From NCBI GenBank assembly GCA_030838445.1, contig JAUZFQ010000005.1:1-60189 (forward strand): DNA of 60,189 bases. The letters run 5' to 3'. The notes below the pieces were generated by a model. It searched no databases, had not been told where the DNA came from, and was given only the letters and a program-made list of their open reading frames with translations. This stretch comes from Pyrinomonadaceae bacterium. GTDB lineage: Bacteria > Acidobacteriota > Blastocatellia > Pyrinomonadales > Pyrinomonadaceae. A program made the translations under genes and the position numbers. Each line of letters starts with the position of its first letter. Position 1 is the first letter of the stretch. Below are positions 42,396-51,631 of the stretch, piece by piece.

Positions 42396-43904
42396 TTATC
42401 TTGATTCGCGCTGGGAGGCGAAGCGGACGCAGTTTTTGTGTGCGGCTTTGGCTTCGTACATGGCGGCGTCTGCGTCTGCGATCAACTGTTGCGGGGATTG
42501 TGAGTGTTCGGGGAAGGCTGCGACGCCGAAACTGGCCGTCATGCGCAGGCGCAAACTTCGCCCGCCGTTGAAGACGTGTTCGGCAATCTTCTCGCGCATG
42601 CGTTCAGCGACGCGCGCGGCCATGTCCAGATTCGTCTCCGGCAGGATGACGACGAACTCGTCGCCGCCGTAGCGTGCCACCACGTCCGTGTCGCGCACGC
42701 CGGTCAGGATCACGGTCGCCATCTCCATCAGGACGTGCGAGCCGACGAGATGCCCGTAGCGGTCGTTGATCTCTTTGAAGTCGTCGAGGTCGAAGAAGAG
42801 CACGTTGACGGTTGAGCCGTAGCGGCGCGCGCGTTTGACTTCAGCGATGAGGAACTGGCGGAGGTATCGCGCGTTGTGGAGCTTGGTGAGATCGTCCGTC
42901 TGCGAGAGTTTCTCCGCTTCAGCGATGCGGACGGAGTTGGCGAGCGCGGCCGAGAGCGGCAGCGCGAGCGCGGAGAGCAACGCCGCTTCGGTCTGTGCGA
43001 AACCGCGCGCCGCCGCGCCCTCGCGCACCGCTTCCAGTATCCCGACGACGCGCTCGCCATTGATAAGCGGGACGGCCAGCACGCGCCGCTCGCCTTCCGT
43101 CTCACGGTGCGTCTCGTTCGTGGCAAACGCGTTGCGCGCGGCGCGCGACTCGGTGCCGGTCAGGAGCATCAAGGAATCGCTGTGGAGCGCGCGTCGCCAG
43201 TCGCCTTCGGGCAGGGCGCGTTCGCTCTCGGTCAGACCGCGCACGGCGAGCGGCTCGAAGCGCGCTTCCTGTTGGCCGCGTTCAATCTCCGCGAGATAGA
43301 TGGTCCAACGGTCTGCGTGGACGAGCGGGGCGAGTCCGGCGAGCGCCGTCTGCGCCGCGCTCTTCTGGTCGCTCACGAAATGGAGCGAGGCGACGGCTTC
43401 GAAGGCCGCACGCAGTCGCGCGACGCTCAAATTGTCGGGCAGCAACATGCTCGCGGGCGTCAACGTCGAGTCTAAGACTTCGGAATGCGTGGCCGACTCG
43501 GGCAGACTATTGCCGACTTCTTCGAGGTCGCGCAAAAGCGCGGGCAACTGCGCCGGGCTGTCTGCGACGGCATGGAAGCCGAGCCGCAGGAGCGCGTGCG
43601 TGTCGAGGCGGTAGAGTTCGGGTTGCGGCTCGTCCGCTTCAAAACGGCGGCAGGCGACGATTGAGGCTTCCGGCCACGCGGCGGCAGCCTCCGTGATCGT
43701 CGCATGCACTTCCGCGATATTTGCGTCCTCCGCGATCTCGCAGATCAAAGCGAGCGGCGACTCTTCGATCCCGCCCTCGCCCGTCCGCGCCGACCCGACC
43801 ATCGCGGCCATCTCCGTCGTCGCACACACGCCCGCCTCGCGCAACGCCTCCAACAAAGCGCGCCCCGGTTGCCCATGCTCAACTTTTAACAGAATGACCA
43901 ACAT
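42396..43904 (-). CDS. diguanylate cyclase with GAF domain
   Basis: Makes c-di-GMP. It has 502 residues and is soluble. The N-terminal about 115 residues (MLVILLKVEHGQPGRALLEALREAG, given as description) look like a degenerate receiver-like alpha/beta domain with no clear phospho-acceptor set. A GAF domain follows (about 165-325), then GGDEF (about 335-495) with ARYGGDEFVVILPE. An inhibitory RxxD (RDTD) sits exactly five residues before GGDEF. It lies upstream of mreB in the same direction, with a hairpin repeat and 310 bases between, so it is probably separate from the mre operon. Confidence 0.9.
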   Translation of the reverse strand: MLVILLKVEHGQPGRALLEALREAGVCATTEMAAMVGSARTGEGGIEESPLALICEIAEDANIAEVHATITEAAAAWPEASIVACRRFEADEPQPELYRLDTHALLRLGFHAVADSPAQLPALLRDLEEVGNSLPESATHSEVLDSTLTPASMLLPDNLSVARLRAAFEAVASLHFVSDQKSAAQTALAGLAPLVHADRWTIYLAEIERGQQEARFEPLAVRGLTESERALPEGDWRRALHSDSLMLLTGTESRAARNAFATNETHRETEGERRVLAVPLINGERVVGILEAVREGAAARGFAQTEAALLSALALPLSAALANSVRIAEAEKLSQTDDLTKLHNARYLRQFLIAEVKRARRYGSTVNVLFFDLDDFKEINDRYGHLVGSHVLMEMATVILTGVRDTDVVARYGGDEFVVILPETNLDMAARVAERMREKIAEHVFNGGRSLRLRMTASFGVAAFPEHSQSPQQLIADADAAMYEAKAAHKNCVRFASQRESR

Positions 43905-43911
43905 AAGAAGA

Positions 43912-44128
43912 CAGTGACGAGTGACAAGTGACGAGTGACGAGAAAGAACGATAAAACAGTAACGAGTGACGGGTGACGAGTTAAAGCAAGAACAGGTTAA
44001 AAGCGTTGCCGTCGTCTGTGGCTTTCGTGTGCGCGACGAGTAACGAGTTTGAAGGCAGGATCAAAGCTAAGTTTAAAAACAAGGTTTCTGCTTTAACTTG
44101 TCACCTGTCACGCGTCACTCGTCACTGT
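43912..44128. repeat. long gtgac heptad element
   Basis: gtgacga, gtgacaa, gtgacga and gtgacga at 43914-43942; a second set gtaacga, gtgacgg, gtgacga at 43960-43981; a lone gacgagtaacgag near 44040; then acttgtcacctgtcacgc, gtcactcgtcact at 44097-44126. It is about 215 bases in all. Its end encodes the last residues of the FecR-domain protein. Confidence 0.85.
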
Positions 44129-45365
44129 TCTTGAAGTCAAGGCGCGTGTCGCGGCGTGTGCCTTGCGAGTCTTCGGCTTCGATGATGATTTCGCGCGCGG
44201 CTTTGGGCACGGAGATTTGGAGTTGAAACGAGCCGTCGGCGGCGGCCAGAGTTTCGCGTCCGTTGATGCGGATGGTGTTGCCCGGTTGAGTGCGCCCGCG
44301 CGCCACGTAGATGTTGCCGCCGATAAATTCGAACGCGACGCCCGTCACCGTGATGTGCTCCGCCGAGCCTTGTCCCGCGACGACGACGGTGAACTTCTGC
44401 GGCTCCGTCCATTCGCTGATCTGACCGGAGGCGGCCACGGCGCGCACGCGCCAGAAATATATCCCTGCGCGCAGGTCGCTCACGCCGAACTGCGTCGCCT
44501 CAAGTTGATCGCGCTCGGTCACTTTCCCGGCCTGAACGAAGAACGGAGACGTGGCGACTTCGACGCGATAGTGTCGCGGCGTGCCCGTCTGCGGTCGCAC
44601 CCAGCGCAGCGTCACGCTGGTTGCGCCTTTGTCGGTGGCGGAGATTTTTGCGAGATCGTGAGGCGACAGAAGTTGCGGAATGGCGAGCAGGCTCTCGCGG
44701 CTCTTGATGTTGCCCTGTTGATTGAACGCGATGTACTCGTTGCCCTGCACGGTGGTCTTCACGCCGCCGCGCGTTGTGGTTTCGAGTTGACCGTCGCTGA
44801 CGCGGATGCCTTCCGTGTTGTCTTCGCGCACGTCGAAACTCGCGCCGGTCGCTCCGGCGAGGTTGTTTTTCGTCAAAGGCGTTTCGACGATGTTGCTGCC
44901 GCCTTGCGGTTGCTGCTCGGTGCGGACGTTGATCTGCCCGCGCGCGACGGCGACGCGGACTTGCGGGCGCTGCCCGCCTTCCATGCTCGTGTTGTCGCGG
45001 ATGGTGACGACGCTGTTCGGGCGCACGATCAGGTTCGAGCCGTCTGCGAGTTGGATGCGCGCGCGCCCGTCGGCCTGAGTCTGCACGATGTCGCCGGGGT
45101 AGAGTTGCGTGTCGCTGCGCGCGAGGAGGGACTCGCGCGTCTGCGCGCGCACGACGCGCACGTCGCCGTCGAAGGAGACGAAGCGCGCCCCGGCGGGTGC
45201 GTGTATCTCGGTCGCGCCGCTCTTGAACGGGTTGCCGTAGAGCCACGAATAGAGGCCGACGCCCGATGCGACGACGACGAGACAGAGCAACGCGACGAGT
45301 GAATAGATCACGCGCTTCGAAACGATCCACCATTCGACATCGAAGCGGCTGGATTTGGTAGACAT
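44115..45365 (-). CDS. FecR-domain membrane protein
   Basis: 416 residues from the ATG at 45365 (ggaag six bases before); a frame from 45452 is rejected. A cytoplasmic N-terminus of about 17 residues and one membrane helix (about 18-42) precede a periplasmic FecR-like domain (about 55-200; GDVRVVRAQ, YPGDIVQTQADGRARIQLADGS, RPNSVVTI, given as description). A fibronectin-III-like region follows (about 235-330; TSVTLRWVRP, YFWRVRAV), then a C-terminal beta domain (about 335-410). It may be a signal-sensing or surface-assembly protein. No sigma factor or TonB receptor is adjacent. Its last codons (NSDE and stop) come from gtgac heptads. Confidence 0.82.
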   Translation of the reverse strand: MSTKSSRFDVEWWIVSKRVIYSLVALLCLVVVASGVGLYSWLYGNPFKSGATEIHAPAGARFVSFDGDVRVVRAQTRESLLARSDTQLYPGDIVQTQADGRARIQLADGSNLIVRPNSVVTIRDNTSMEGGQRPQVRVAVARGQINVRTEQQPQGGSNIVETPLTKNNLAGATGASFDVREDNTEGIRVSDGQLETTTRGGVKTTVQGNEYIAFNQQGNIKSRESLLAIPQLLSPHDLAKISATDKGATSVTLRWVRPQTGTPRHYRVEVATSPFFVQAGKVTERDQLEATQFGVSDLRAGIYFWRVRAVAASGQISEWTEPQKFTVVVAGQGSAEHITVTGVAFEFIGGNIYVARGRTQPGNTIRINGRETLAAADGSFQLQISVPKAAREIIIEAEDSQGTRRDTRLDFKNSDE

Positions 45366-45612
45366 AGCTTCCGGAAGCTGTACGACAGCGAAACGGTGAG
45401 GAGAAATTTTAGTTGAGTTTCTAGAGCGGATGCTTGCGGCCAATCGTTGCAAGTCTTCACGCGCGGGGCAGTCGGGGCGGGCGGAATCTGAAATTCGGCC
45501 TCACAAGCAACTTAACACAGCGGCGCGCGCCGCATCAAGAAGATTTCTTGACGGGCGCGCGCGGGCGGGAATTAGCGTTTTTTGGCGGAGTTTTCCGCTT
45601 TCGCGGCGAGTC

Positions 45613-46635
45613 TCAGGATTGCGGTTCGTCGGCTCCGAGTCGTCCCTGGTCGTCGTCGAAGGGCGAATTGAAGCCTTCGGGCAGTTGGACTTCCACGTTC
45701 GTTTCGGCGCGCTGCGGCCAGATGAGCGAGGCGATGACCGAACTGATGAGCACCAGCGCGACCACTCCGAGCGAGATGCCGATGACGGATTCCTTGTCGA
45801 GCCACCGATGGACGAACCCTTCACCGAGCATCTTCACGCCGACGAAGGTGAGCACGATGGCTAGACCGATCTTCAGATAGTGGAATTTTTCCACCACGCC
45901 CGCCAGCAAAAAGTAGAGCGAGCGCAGTCCGAGAATGGCGAAGACATTTGAAGTGTAGACGATGAACGTGTTGGTCGTGATGCCGAAGATGGCGGGGATG
46001 GAGTCCACCGCGAAGACGAGGTCGGTCACTTCGACGATGACGAGCACGAGCAACAGAAGCGTGCCCGTGCGTTTCCCGTTGACGGTCGTGAAGAAATTTT
46101 CGCCTTCGTAGTGGCGCGTGATGGGGATGAAGCGCGTCACGACTTTGACGATGGGGTTGTCTTCCGGCAACGCTTCCGTCTCTTTCTGGAGCATCATCTT
46201 GATGCCGGTGTAGATGAGGAACGCGCCGAAGATGTAGATGATCCAGTGGAAACGGTCGATCAAGGCCGCGCCGATGCCGATCATCAGGATGCGCATGATG
46301 AGCGCGCCGAGCACGCCCCAGAAGAGCACGCGATGCTGGTATTTCGACGGAACTTTGAAGTAAGAGAAGATGAGCAGGAAGACGAACAGGTTATCCACCG
46401 AGAGCGACAGTTCGATCAGATAACCGGCGAGGAATTCTTTGCCCGTGAGCGACCCCAGTTTCCAGAAGACGCCCCCGGCGAAAATTAAGGCCAGCGTCAC
46501 CCAGACGATGCTCCAGATCGTCGCCTCGCGATAAGAGGGCACATGGGCTTTGCGATTGAGCACACCCAAATCCAAAGCCAACATGAAAAGTATAAAGAGT
46601 GCAAAACCCGCCCACGCCCAGATTGAATATTCCAT
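45613..46635 (-). CDS. TerC/Alx family integral membrane protein
   Basis: 340 residues from ATG 46635, or 344 from an ATG at 46647. It has about nine membrane helices. The family-defining acidic helices are SLSVDNLFVF (near 75-85) and TDLVFAVDSIPA (near 205-216), whose Asp residues are thought to bind a metal ion. Alx-type members export Mn2+ or act in tellurite resistance. No yybP-ykoY riboswitch is recognisable upstream. The C-terminal tail (PEGFNSPFDDDQGRLGAD) is acidic and cytoplasmic. It is divergent from the PpiD-like gene. Confidence 0.92.
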   Translation of the reverse strand: MEYSIWAWAGFALFILFMLALDLGVLNRKAHVPSYREATIWSIVWVTLALIFAGGVFWKLGSLTGKEFLAGYLIELSLSVDNLFVFLLIFSYFKVPSKYQHRVLFWGVLGALIMRILMIGIGAALIDRFHWIIYIFGAFLIYTGIKMMLQKETEALPEDNPIVKVVTRFIPITRHYEGENFFTTVNGKRTGTLLLLVLVIVEVTDLVFAVDSIPAIFGITTNTFIVYTSNVFAILGLRSLYFLLAGVVEKFHYLKIGLAIVLTFVGVKMLGEGFVHRWLDKESVIGISLGVVALVLISSVIASLIWPQRAETNVEVQLPEGFNSPFDDDQGRLGADEPQS

Positions 46636-46670
46636 GCGCGTAAACATATAGCACCAGTTGCGCTCCGCGC

Positions 46671-46748
46671 AAGAGGTCAGAGGTCAGAGGTTAGGGGCCA
46701 GTAAAAATTCATAACTAACCTCTGACCTCTATCCTCTGACCTCTATCC
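46671..46748. repeat. heptad inverted repeat, aggtcag type
   Basis: aggtcag, aggtcag, aggttag, gggccag on the left. ctaacctctgacctctat, cctctgacctctatcc on the right. The right arm has one extra heptad pair. It lies in the divergent terC-like/ppiD-like region. Confidence 0.9.
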
Positions 46749-46755
46749 TGCGTGG

Positions 46756-46785
46756 TTGCGAGGGCGCGGCGGTGTCCGTTACAAT
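46756..46785 (+). promoter_or_regulatory. sigma70-type promoter for the PpiD-like gene
   Basis: TTGCGA (46756-46761), an 18-base spacer, TACAAT (46780-46785). It lies about 160 bases before the ATG at 46946. The rest of the 46786-46945 leader shows no further structure I can name. Confidence 0.5.
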
Positions 46786-46945
46786 CGGGGATTCGAGGGA
46801 CGGGGTGAAAGTCGGCTGTGAGGTTTGACCGCGCACACGCGTCCGCTTGAGATTTCAGAACGATAAACTCTGAAATTCCCGCTCGCTACTATATTTTCTT
46901 TTGCAATTCATCAAAAATCGTCATTGATTTCGGGAAGGATCGAAG

Positions 46946-48967
46946 ATGCTGAAACAGTTTAGCCGCCTGGAGCGGACGCGCAAATGGTTGATTATTACGT
47001 TCGCCAGCTTGATGGGACTCAGTCTCGTGCTGTTCTACGCGCCGGGGCGCAATCAGGTGAACGCCAACCCCGCGACGAACACGGAAGTGCTCGCGCGCGT
47101 GAACCGCGACGAAGTCACGGTGGCAGACCTCTACCGGGAGAAGGAGCAGCAGCAGCAGGCGTTCGGCGGGCAGTTCAGCCTCGCGCAGGTCGGACTCACC
47201 GACAAGGTCATGCTCAACCGGCTCGTGAACGGCAAGATCGTCGCGCAGGAGGCCGCGCGCCTCTCGCTCAGCGCATCCGACGCGGAAGTGAACCAACTCG
47301 TCCACACGCGTTTCGTTGACGAGAGCGGGAAGTTCATCGGCAAGGATAAGTATAAGGCGCGGGTCAGTCAGGCTTATGGCAGCGCCGAGCGGTACGAGGA
47401 GAAGTTGCGCGAAGAGATCGCGGAGAAGAAATTGCGCGCCTTCGTGACGGCCGGCGTCAGCGTCTCGGAAGACGAGGTGCGCGACGACTTCAAACGCAGG
47501 AACAGCGTCTTCAATATCACTTACGTCACGGTCGCCGCCGACAAACTCGCCGCGCGCCTGCAACCTTCCGACGAAGAACTGCAAAAATATTACGAAGAGA
47601 ACAAGACCAACTTTCGCTACCTGGTGCCGCAAAAGAAGATTCGCTATCTCTTCATCAATCAGGCGCAGGCCGGGGAGAAGTTGAATATCCCCGACACGGA
47701 ATTGCGCGCCGCCTACGACGCTTTGAAACCGGATCAGAAACAGGCCGGTGTGCGCGTGCAGCAGATAGTTTTGAAGGTGGCGAACAAAGACCTCGACCAG
47801 CAAGTGCTGGCGAAGGCCACCAAAATCGCGCAGGACGTGCGCGGCGGGGCGGACTCGACCATCGCCAACACGAGCGAAGAGAAGTTTGCCGAAGCGGCGA
47901 AGGGCAATTCGGAAGACCCCGCGACGGCGACGAAGGGCGGCTGGCTGCCCGCGCCCGTGCGCCGCGACCCGAACCGCAAAAACGACATCTTGCAGTCAAC
48001 GCTCGACATGCAGGAGGGACAAGTCTCCGACCCGGTTTTCACCGCCGGGGCTTACTACATCTTCCGTCGCGGCGCGTCCGTCCCGAAAACGTTTGAAGAG
48101 GCCAAGCGCGAGTTGCTCGTCTCGCAGCGCAACACGCGCGCCTACAAGGCCGCAGGCCAACTTGCCGAGCGCGCCGAGCAGCGTCTGAAGGAGACGAAAG
48201 ATTTTCAGAAGGTGGCGCAGGAACTCGCAGCCGAAGCGAACATGAGCGCGGGCGAGATGGTCAAGGAGACGCCGTTCGTCAAACCGGGCGACGACGTGCC
48301 GGACATCGGCAGCTCGCCGCAGTTTGAAGAGGCCATCGCTCCGCTGGAGAACGCGAACGACGTGGGCAGCCGCGTGGGCGTCAAGAACGGTTTCGCCGTG
48401 CCGATGCTGGTCGAGCGTCGCGAGCCGCGCATCCCGGATTTCGCGGAAGTGAAAGACGAGGTCACGAAGCGAGCCAAACTGGCGCGCGCGCAGGCGCAAC
48501 TCGAACAGACGGCGCGCGAACTGGCGAACAACAACGGCAGCGCGGCCGACCTCAAAGCCGCCGCCGAAAAGTTGGGACTCGAAGTGAAGACTTCGGAGGA
48601 TTACAAACTCGGCTCGCCGCTCGAAGGCGCGGGCACGAGCGCGGCGGCCGACGACGCGATCTACAACTTGAAGGAAGGCGAAGTTTCGAAGTCGCCCGTG
48701 AAACTCGGTGAGTCGTGGGTCGTCCTCGCCTCGACGAAACGCACCGAAGCCGACCTCGCACAGTTTGCCAGGCAGCGCGACCAACTCACGCAGACCTTGC
48801 TCGCGACCCGACGCGACGATGTCTACGCCGACTACATCACTTCGACGCGCGCACGGCTCGACCGCGAAGGCAAAGTGAAAATCTACGAAGACGTGCTGGC
48901 GCGCTCGGCCGAAGACGACGCAGCCGCCGCGCCGCCGCTCGGTGGCGGGTTTCCGGGCGGGCAGTGA
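46946..48967 (+). CDS. PpiD/SurA-like periplasmic chaperone and peptidyl-prolyl isomerase
   Basis: 673 residues. A membrane anchor (about 13-32; KWLIITFASLMGLSLVLFYA) is followed by a SurA_N-like helical domain (about 44-260; VARVNRDEVTVADL, VMLNRLVNGKIVAQEA) and at least one parvulin-type rotamase domain (about 255-375; VRVQQIVLKVANK, EDPATATKGGWLP, DPVFTAGAYYIFR). A second degenerate parvulin-like region follows (about 430-600; AEVKDEVTKRA). The order of anchor, chaperone and parvulin is that of PpiD, which helps folding of secreted and outer-membrane proteins. Ribosome-binding site ggaagg lies nine bases before the ATG. It ends in a Gly-rich tail. Confidence 0.9.
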   Translation: MLKQFSRLERTRKWLIITFASLMGLSLVLFYAPGRNQVNANPATNTEVLARVNRDEVTVADLYREKEQQQQAFGGQFSLAQVGLTDKVMLNRLVNGKIVAQEAARLSLSASDAEVNQLVHTRFVDESGKFIGKDKYKARVSQAYGSAERYEEKLREEIAEKKLRAFVTAGVSVSEDEVRDDFKRRNSVFNITYVTVAADKLAARLQPSDEELQKYYEENKTNFRYLVPQKKIRYLFINQAQAGEKLNIPDTELRAAYDALKPDQKQAGVRVQQIVLKVANKDLDQQVLAKATKIAQDVRGGADSTIANTSEEKFAEAAKGNSEDPATATKGGWLPAPVRRDPNRKNDILQSTLDMQEGQVSDPVFTAGAYYIFRRGASVPKTFEEAKRELLVSQRNTRAYKAAGQLAERAEQRLKETKDFQKVAQELAAEANMSAGEMVKETPFVKPGDDVPDIGSSPQFEEAIAPLENANDVGSRVGVKNGFAVPMLVERREPRIPDFAEVKDEVTKRAKLARAQAQLEQTARELANNNGSAADLKAAAEKLGLEVKTSEDYKLGSPLEGAGTSAAADDAIYNLKEGEVSKSPVKLGESWVVLASTKRTEADLAQFARQRDQLTQTLLATRRDDVYADYITSTRARLDREGKVKIYEDVLARSAEDDAAAAPPLGGGFPGGQ

Positions 48968-48990
48968 TTCGGTAGGAGTTTAAAACCCTT

Positions 48991-49102
48991 CACCGCAGAG
49001 AAAAGAAGGGATGAAGGATGAGGGATGAGGGATGAATAAGAACAATGCTTATTCATCCCTCATCCCTCATCCTTCATCCCTTGATTCGCGTCTCTGCGGT
49101 GA
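48991..49102. repeat. heptad inverted repeat, ggatgag type, with long flanks
   Basis: Core gggatga/aggatga units, then gaataag (49008-49040), pairs with cttattcatccctcatcc, ctcatccttcatccc (49048-49080). Outer arms caccgcagaga (48991-49001) and tctctgcggtgag (49091-49103) also pair. Core and flanks recur at 51632-51730. Confidence 0.92.
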
Positions 49103-49135
49103 GTCTGACTGTTTAGTCATCCTTCCGCAGCAAAC

Positions 49136-50164
49136 TTAGAACGCGTCAATCAAAGCGGCCACGTCAACCTGCGCGAGTTCGAGCGTGATGAGCACTTCGT
49201 TGCCTTCGGTGTTGACCTTCGTGTTCTCCACCAGATTCCGCAGCGGCCGCTGGCGCGCGGCGGGCATCTGCCCGAGGGCGAAGGGCGCGAGTTGCTTCAA
49301 ACCGGCGATCATCGAACTCAGGGATTGCGCCGCGCTCGCGCTGTCCGTGCGTAAGGCCGTCAGCATGTTGAAGCCGTTCGCCGTCGTGCCGAGCGTGCTG
49401 TAAAACTGGCGCACCGCGGCGATGCTCCTTGAGATGTTGCCCATGTCGAGATTCTGCGTCAGCGACGCGGGGATGTTGCCGCCCGCGCCGATGAGGGCGT
49501 TGGCGTCGCGCGTCGCAAGCGCGGTGATCTCCGGCGCGACGCGCCCGCGCCCCGCCTGCGCGTCAATCGCCGCCTGCACGCGTTCGAGTTTGCCGACGGC
49601 AACCGTGTTTGCGTCGAGCATGGCGACGGCCAAATCCGTCACGCGCAAATTGAACAGCCCGACGAGCTTCACCTGCTTATCCACACTGAAGACCTGAATC
49701 GTCTTGCCCGCATACTTCTGCTCCTGCGCCGTGCGGTTCGCCGGGGCGAACGAAGCGTTTCGGAAATTGCCGCGCGCGATGGCGACCGTTTCCACGAGCG
49801 TTTTGCCCGCAGGCGTCTGCTTGTAACTGACGCCGACGACGAGCCGCTCCATCTGGCGCGCATCGAGTCCGGTGTCGGCCTTGAACTTGTCTATCTCCGA
49901 GTTGATGCGCGCGAGTTCCGCCGGATTGTTGTTGTAAGCGCGCGGCAGGGCATCGCTGAGCAGCCGCCGCACGTCAACGGACATCACGGCGTCCGAAGTT
50001 GGAAGCGACGCGAGCAAGCCTGCTGCCGCGCTCGTCGCCTGCGCTCTAGCGGCCGCCGGGCTGGCGGCGCGACCGGCGCGCGCACGTGTCTGTCCATGCA
50101 AAGGTGTCGCGGCTGCCGAGGCGACGGCGAACGCGAGAGTCAAAACGTAAAAATATTTCTTCAT
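49136..50164 (-). CDS. secreted conserved hypothetical protein, 342 residues
   Basis: From the ATG at 50164 (ggaaagg about 12 bases before). The signal peptide is MKKYFYVLTLAFAVASAAATPLHGQ (1-25, given as description). The mature part has an Ala-rich start, then LASLPTSDAVMSVDVRRLLSDALPR, a helix around LARINSEIDKFKADTGLDARQMERLVVGV, and repeated segments such as VAVGKLERVQAAIDA and ALIGAGGNIPASL. These are given as description only. I recognise the style from acidobacterial genomes but no functional family. The odd anti-correlation of strands and helices suggests a two-lobe alpha/beta protein. Confidence 0.78.
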   Translation of the reverse strand: MKKYFYVLTLAFAVASAAATPLHGQTRARAGRAASPAAARAQATSAAAGLLASLPTSDAVMSVDVRRLLSDALPRAYNNNPAELARINSEIDKFKADTGLDARQMERLVVGVSYKQTPAGKTLVETVAIARGNFRNASFAPANRTAQEQKYAGKTIQVFSVDKQVKLVGLFNLRVTDLAVAMLDANTVAVGKLERVQAAIDAQAGRGRVAPEITALATRDANALIGAGGNIPASLTQNLDMGNISRSIAAVRQFYSTLGTTANGFNMLTALRTDSASAAQSLSSMIAGLKQLAPFALGQMPAARQRPLRNLVENTKVNTEGNEVLITLELAQVDVAALIDAF

Positions 50165-50419
50165 AAAAAACAGACCTTTCCGTCCTTGTCGAATGCGGAC
50201 GAGGCATAGGCGGCTCGTCCGTGAAAATTTAAATTGTCGAGAGAGTGTGAACTTCCACACTCGGATGCCGCACGCCGCGCCGCCGTTGGCTCAAACCTCC
50301 CGCACACCCCGGCGCACACGTTTAAGACGCGCCCGCACGGGAAAACGCTACAAGATAAACGCCGCCTCGCTCTCGTGCGTCTCCTGCGCGGCTCTTGAGT
50401 TTGTCAGAAATTTGACGCG

Positions 50420-51532
50420 TTAGTAAGCCCAGTGTCCCACCGCGTAATAGTATGTGTAAAGCAGGTTCATCCACAGGAAGCAGCCGAAGAGCAGATAGCG
50501 CAGGGGGAGGGGCAGGCGGCGCACGGCGTCGCCTAGCAGAAAGAGGGCGGGGAAGAGCACCGCGCCGTAGCGGTACGTGTTTTGAAAATGGCCGGAGTAG
50601 AGCGGCGCCCACAGCGAGAGCAGCACGTAGAGCGCGAGCGGAAACTCGCGTCTGACCAACAGGCCGATGGCCGTCCCGTTCATCACGAAGAAGAACGCCT
50701 CGTGCAGGTAGCCTTTCCAGTCGGCGTGCTGCCACGGATTGACGTACCAGAACGTGCCTATGTAGTTGTAAAAAGTGAGCACCACGCCCCACTCCTTTTG
50801 AATGTAGACGAACTTGAGCGCGTCGCCCGTCTGCCAGTATTGATAGGCCGGGTAGAGGGCGAAAAAGAGCAGCGAGATGAGGCCGCTCGCGCCGAAGACG
50901 AGAAGTTTTTGCCGCCAACTCTTCCAACTTCGCGCGCTCTCGCAGGCGACGGCCACGGCGAGAAACATCCCTTGATTCCGCGTCAGCGCACAGACGCCCG
51001 CGAGCGCGGCGGCGGTCTTCCAACGGCCGCCCCGCGCCATGAAAAACGCGCTGAAGGAGAGCAGCAGGAAGAGCGATTCCGTGTGGTGCGAATGAAAAAC
51101 CCAGGAGGCGGGAGAGCAGAGAAAAAAGAGCCAGCCCCAGATCGTCTCCGGTCGGAGATGGCGCAGACGCGCGTCAGTTGATTCGGCCAGACGCGCCTGC
51201 CACAGGCAGAACGCGCCGAACGTGAGCGTGGAAAAGATCGTGCCGACAATTTCCGGCCGCGCACGCAGCCCCGTGACGGCGGCCAGCGCTTTGACGAGCA
51301 AAGGATAGAGCGGATAGAAAGCCCAACGGATGCCCGCGTAGCCTTCTTTGATGATCGCGTTGTAGTGCCACGCGTCCCAGTACTCGAACCGCGAACGAAC
51401 GTCTTGCGGCCAGGGATAGACCGACGGCTCGAAGTTAAAAGCCCACCACCACAGCAGGCCGTGCGCCGCCAGCAGCACGACCGCCGCGACGAGCAGGGGA
51501 CGTGGACGAAGCATGTTGGAGTCACCGGACAC
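50420..51532 (-). CDS. polytopic glycosyltransferase, PIG-V/mannosyltransferase-like
   Basis: 370 residues with about nine membrane helices. The first periplasmic loop carries FEYWDAWHYNAIIKEGY, an aromatic-rich loop with the Asp of GT-C mannosyltransferases. FYPLYPLLVKAL and CSPASWVFHSHHTESLFLL follow, both typical of PIG-V-like (GPI mannosyltransferase 2) bacterial homologues; these are given as description. It probably uses a polyprenyl-phosphate sugar to modify an exported lipid or protein. It is a single gene; no glycan cluster is nearby. The start could also be an internal ATG seven codons later (51514). Confidence 0.82.
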   Translation of the reverse strand: MSGDSNMLRPRPLLVAAVVLLAAHGLLWWWAFNFEPSVYPWPQDVRSRFEYWDAWHYNAIIKEGYAGIRWAFYPLYPLLVKALAAVTGLRARPEIVGTIFSTLTFGAFCLWQARLAESTDARLRHLRPETIWGWLFFLCSPASWVFHSHHTESLFLLLSFSAFFMARGGRWKTAAALAGVCALTRNQGMFLAVAVACESARSWKSWRQKLLVFGASGLISLLFFALYPAYQYWQTGDALKFVYIQKEWGVVLTFYNYIGTFWYVNPWQHADWKGYLHEAFFFVMNGTAIGLLVRREFPLALYVLLSLWAPLYSGHFQNTYRYGAVLFPALFLLGDAVRRLPLPLRYLLFGCFLWMNLLYTYYYAVGHWAY

Positions 51533-51631
51533 GTTTGCGAATTATAGACCCGAAATGCGTTTCAACGTCGCTGGCCGACCTTCGGCGTAAGTTATCTATA
51601 CAGAATGGCGGTTGATAACTAAAAGCAAGAC

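Noticed and set aside
46786-46945. yybP-ykoY-type manganese riboswitch near the TerC gene
   Set aside because: The conserved core is not visible, and the GC-rich leader here points toward the PpiD-like gene, not the TerC gene.
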